A stretch of DNA of 64,000 nt. Origin: Pseudomonadota bacterium (GTDB lineage: Bacteria; Desulfobacterota; Syntrophobacteria; Syntrophobacterales; Syntrophobacteraceae). Below, one piece after another: positions 63,952 to 64,000 of the stretch (positions are counted from its first letter, which is position 1; every line of letters begins with the position of its first letter). Location of the stretch: NCBI GenBank assembly GCA_023416335.1, contig JAEZHY010000068.1, positions 3,646-67,645 of the forward strand, given 5' to 3'. The position numbers and the translations under genes were made by a program. Below the pieces are notes generated by a model that worked only from the letters and a program-made list of their open reading frames with translations, was not told where the DNA came from and did not search any database.

Positions 63952-64000
63952 GCAGTGAGCAGTGAGCAGTGAGCAGTGAGCAGTGAGCAGTGAGCAGTGA
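63933..64000. repeat. Tandem heptanucleotide repeat (AGTGAGC)n at the hypF 3' end
   Basis: 68 bp of AGTGAGC in exact register: 9 full copies plus 5 bases, running to the window edge. The first copies code for the end of HypF (VSSEQ) and supply its TGA stop. Confidence 0.95.

Noticed and set aside
63933..64000. CRISPR array
   Set aside because: Repeats are 7 bp with no spacers, so it is a simple tandem repeat.

Overview
The window looks like the chromosome of an anaerobic, Gram-negative deltaproteobacterium (Desulfobacterota, Syntrophobacter-like). This is inferred from gene content and gene order: an oxidoreductase of the thiosulfate/polysulfide reductase type, TSUP anion transporters, NiFe-hydrogenase maturation genes, a citrate/homocitrate-synthase-like enzyme, hemerythrin, many PAS/HD/PilZ signalling proteins, and frequent GTG/TTG starts. 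No rRNA, tRNA, phage, IS transposase or CRISPR array was seen.

Layout. 1-5 kb: a partial molybdopterin oxidoreductase with a lone receiver protein, then a TSUP-type transporter whose two halves are separate genes, and two small genes. 5.5-9.5 kb: DUF1992 protein, a Rossmann protein with clustered cysteines, an HD-GYP phosphodiesterase, a YkgJ-like protein, MazG and CvpA. 10.2-15.3 kb: the housekeeping operon phoH-pgpH-ybeY-pdxJ-acpS behind a promoter with a perfect palindrome in its spacer. 15.3-24.8 kb: DUF4337 protein, a tandem pair of TIM-barrel epimerase-like genes, queF-queC, a coiled-coil NYN nuclease candidate, cutA, hisD and rlpA. 24.8-30 kb: an HMGL-like synthase fused to a sensor-like domain, then aspS and hisS. 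31-45 kb: PilZ, SDR, C_GCAxxG, metG-ricT-holB, a YhaM-like nuclease, ppiD, mutY and an MBL hydrolase. 45.4-53.2 kb: a signalling block with a four-PAS hybrid kinase, an MCP, CheW, a receiver-like protein and an NtrC-type regulator. 53.4-58.5 kb: an ABC ATPase plus adaptor without a permease, a Tat lipoprotein hemerythrin and a radical SAM protein. 58.7-60.4 kb: a heat-shock cluster of two hsp20 genes behind a CIRCE-like operator and a reduced J-protein. 60.5-64 kb: hypA-hypB-hypF.

The most distinctive non-coding signal is a mosaic family of intergenic repeats at about ten sites (2.0, 16.2, 18.6, 22.5, 30.3-30.8, 32.6, 33.8, 41.5, 51.7 and 56.5 kb). It is built from a few reusable palindromic modules. 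Heptanucleotide repeats of the type AGTGAGC/AGTGAAC sit directly at the 3' ends of queF, hisD and hypF. The clearest regulatory discovery is the CIRCE-like site in front of the hsp20 pair. No wholly new multi-gene system was identified with confidence. The best candidates for new biology are the HMGL-sensor fusion, the NYN coiled-coil protein, the split TSUP pair and the repeat family.
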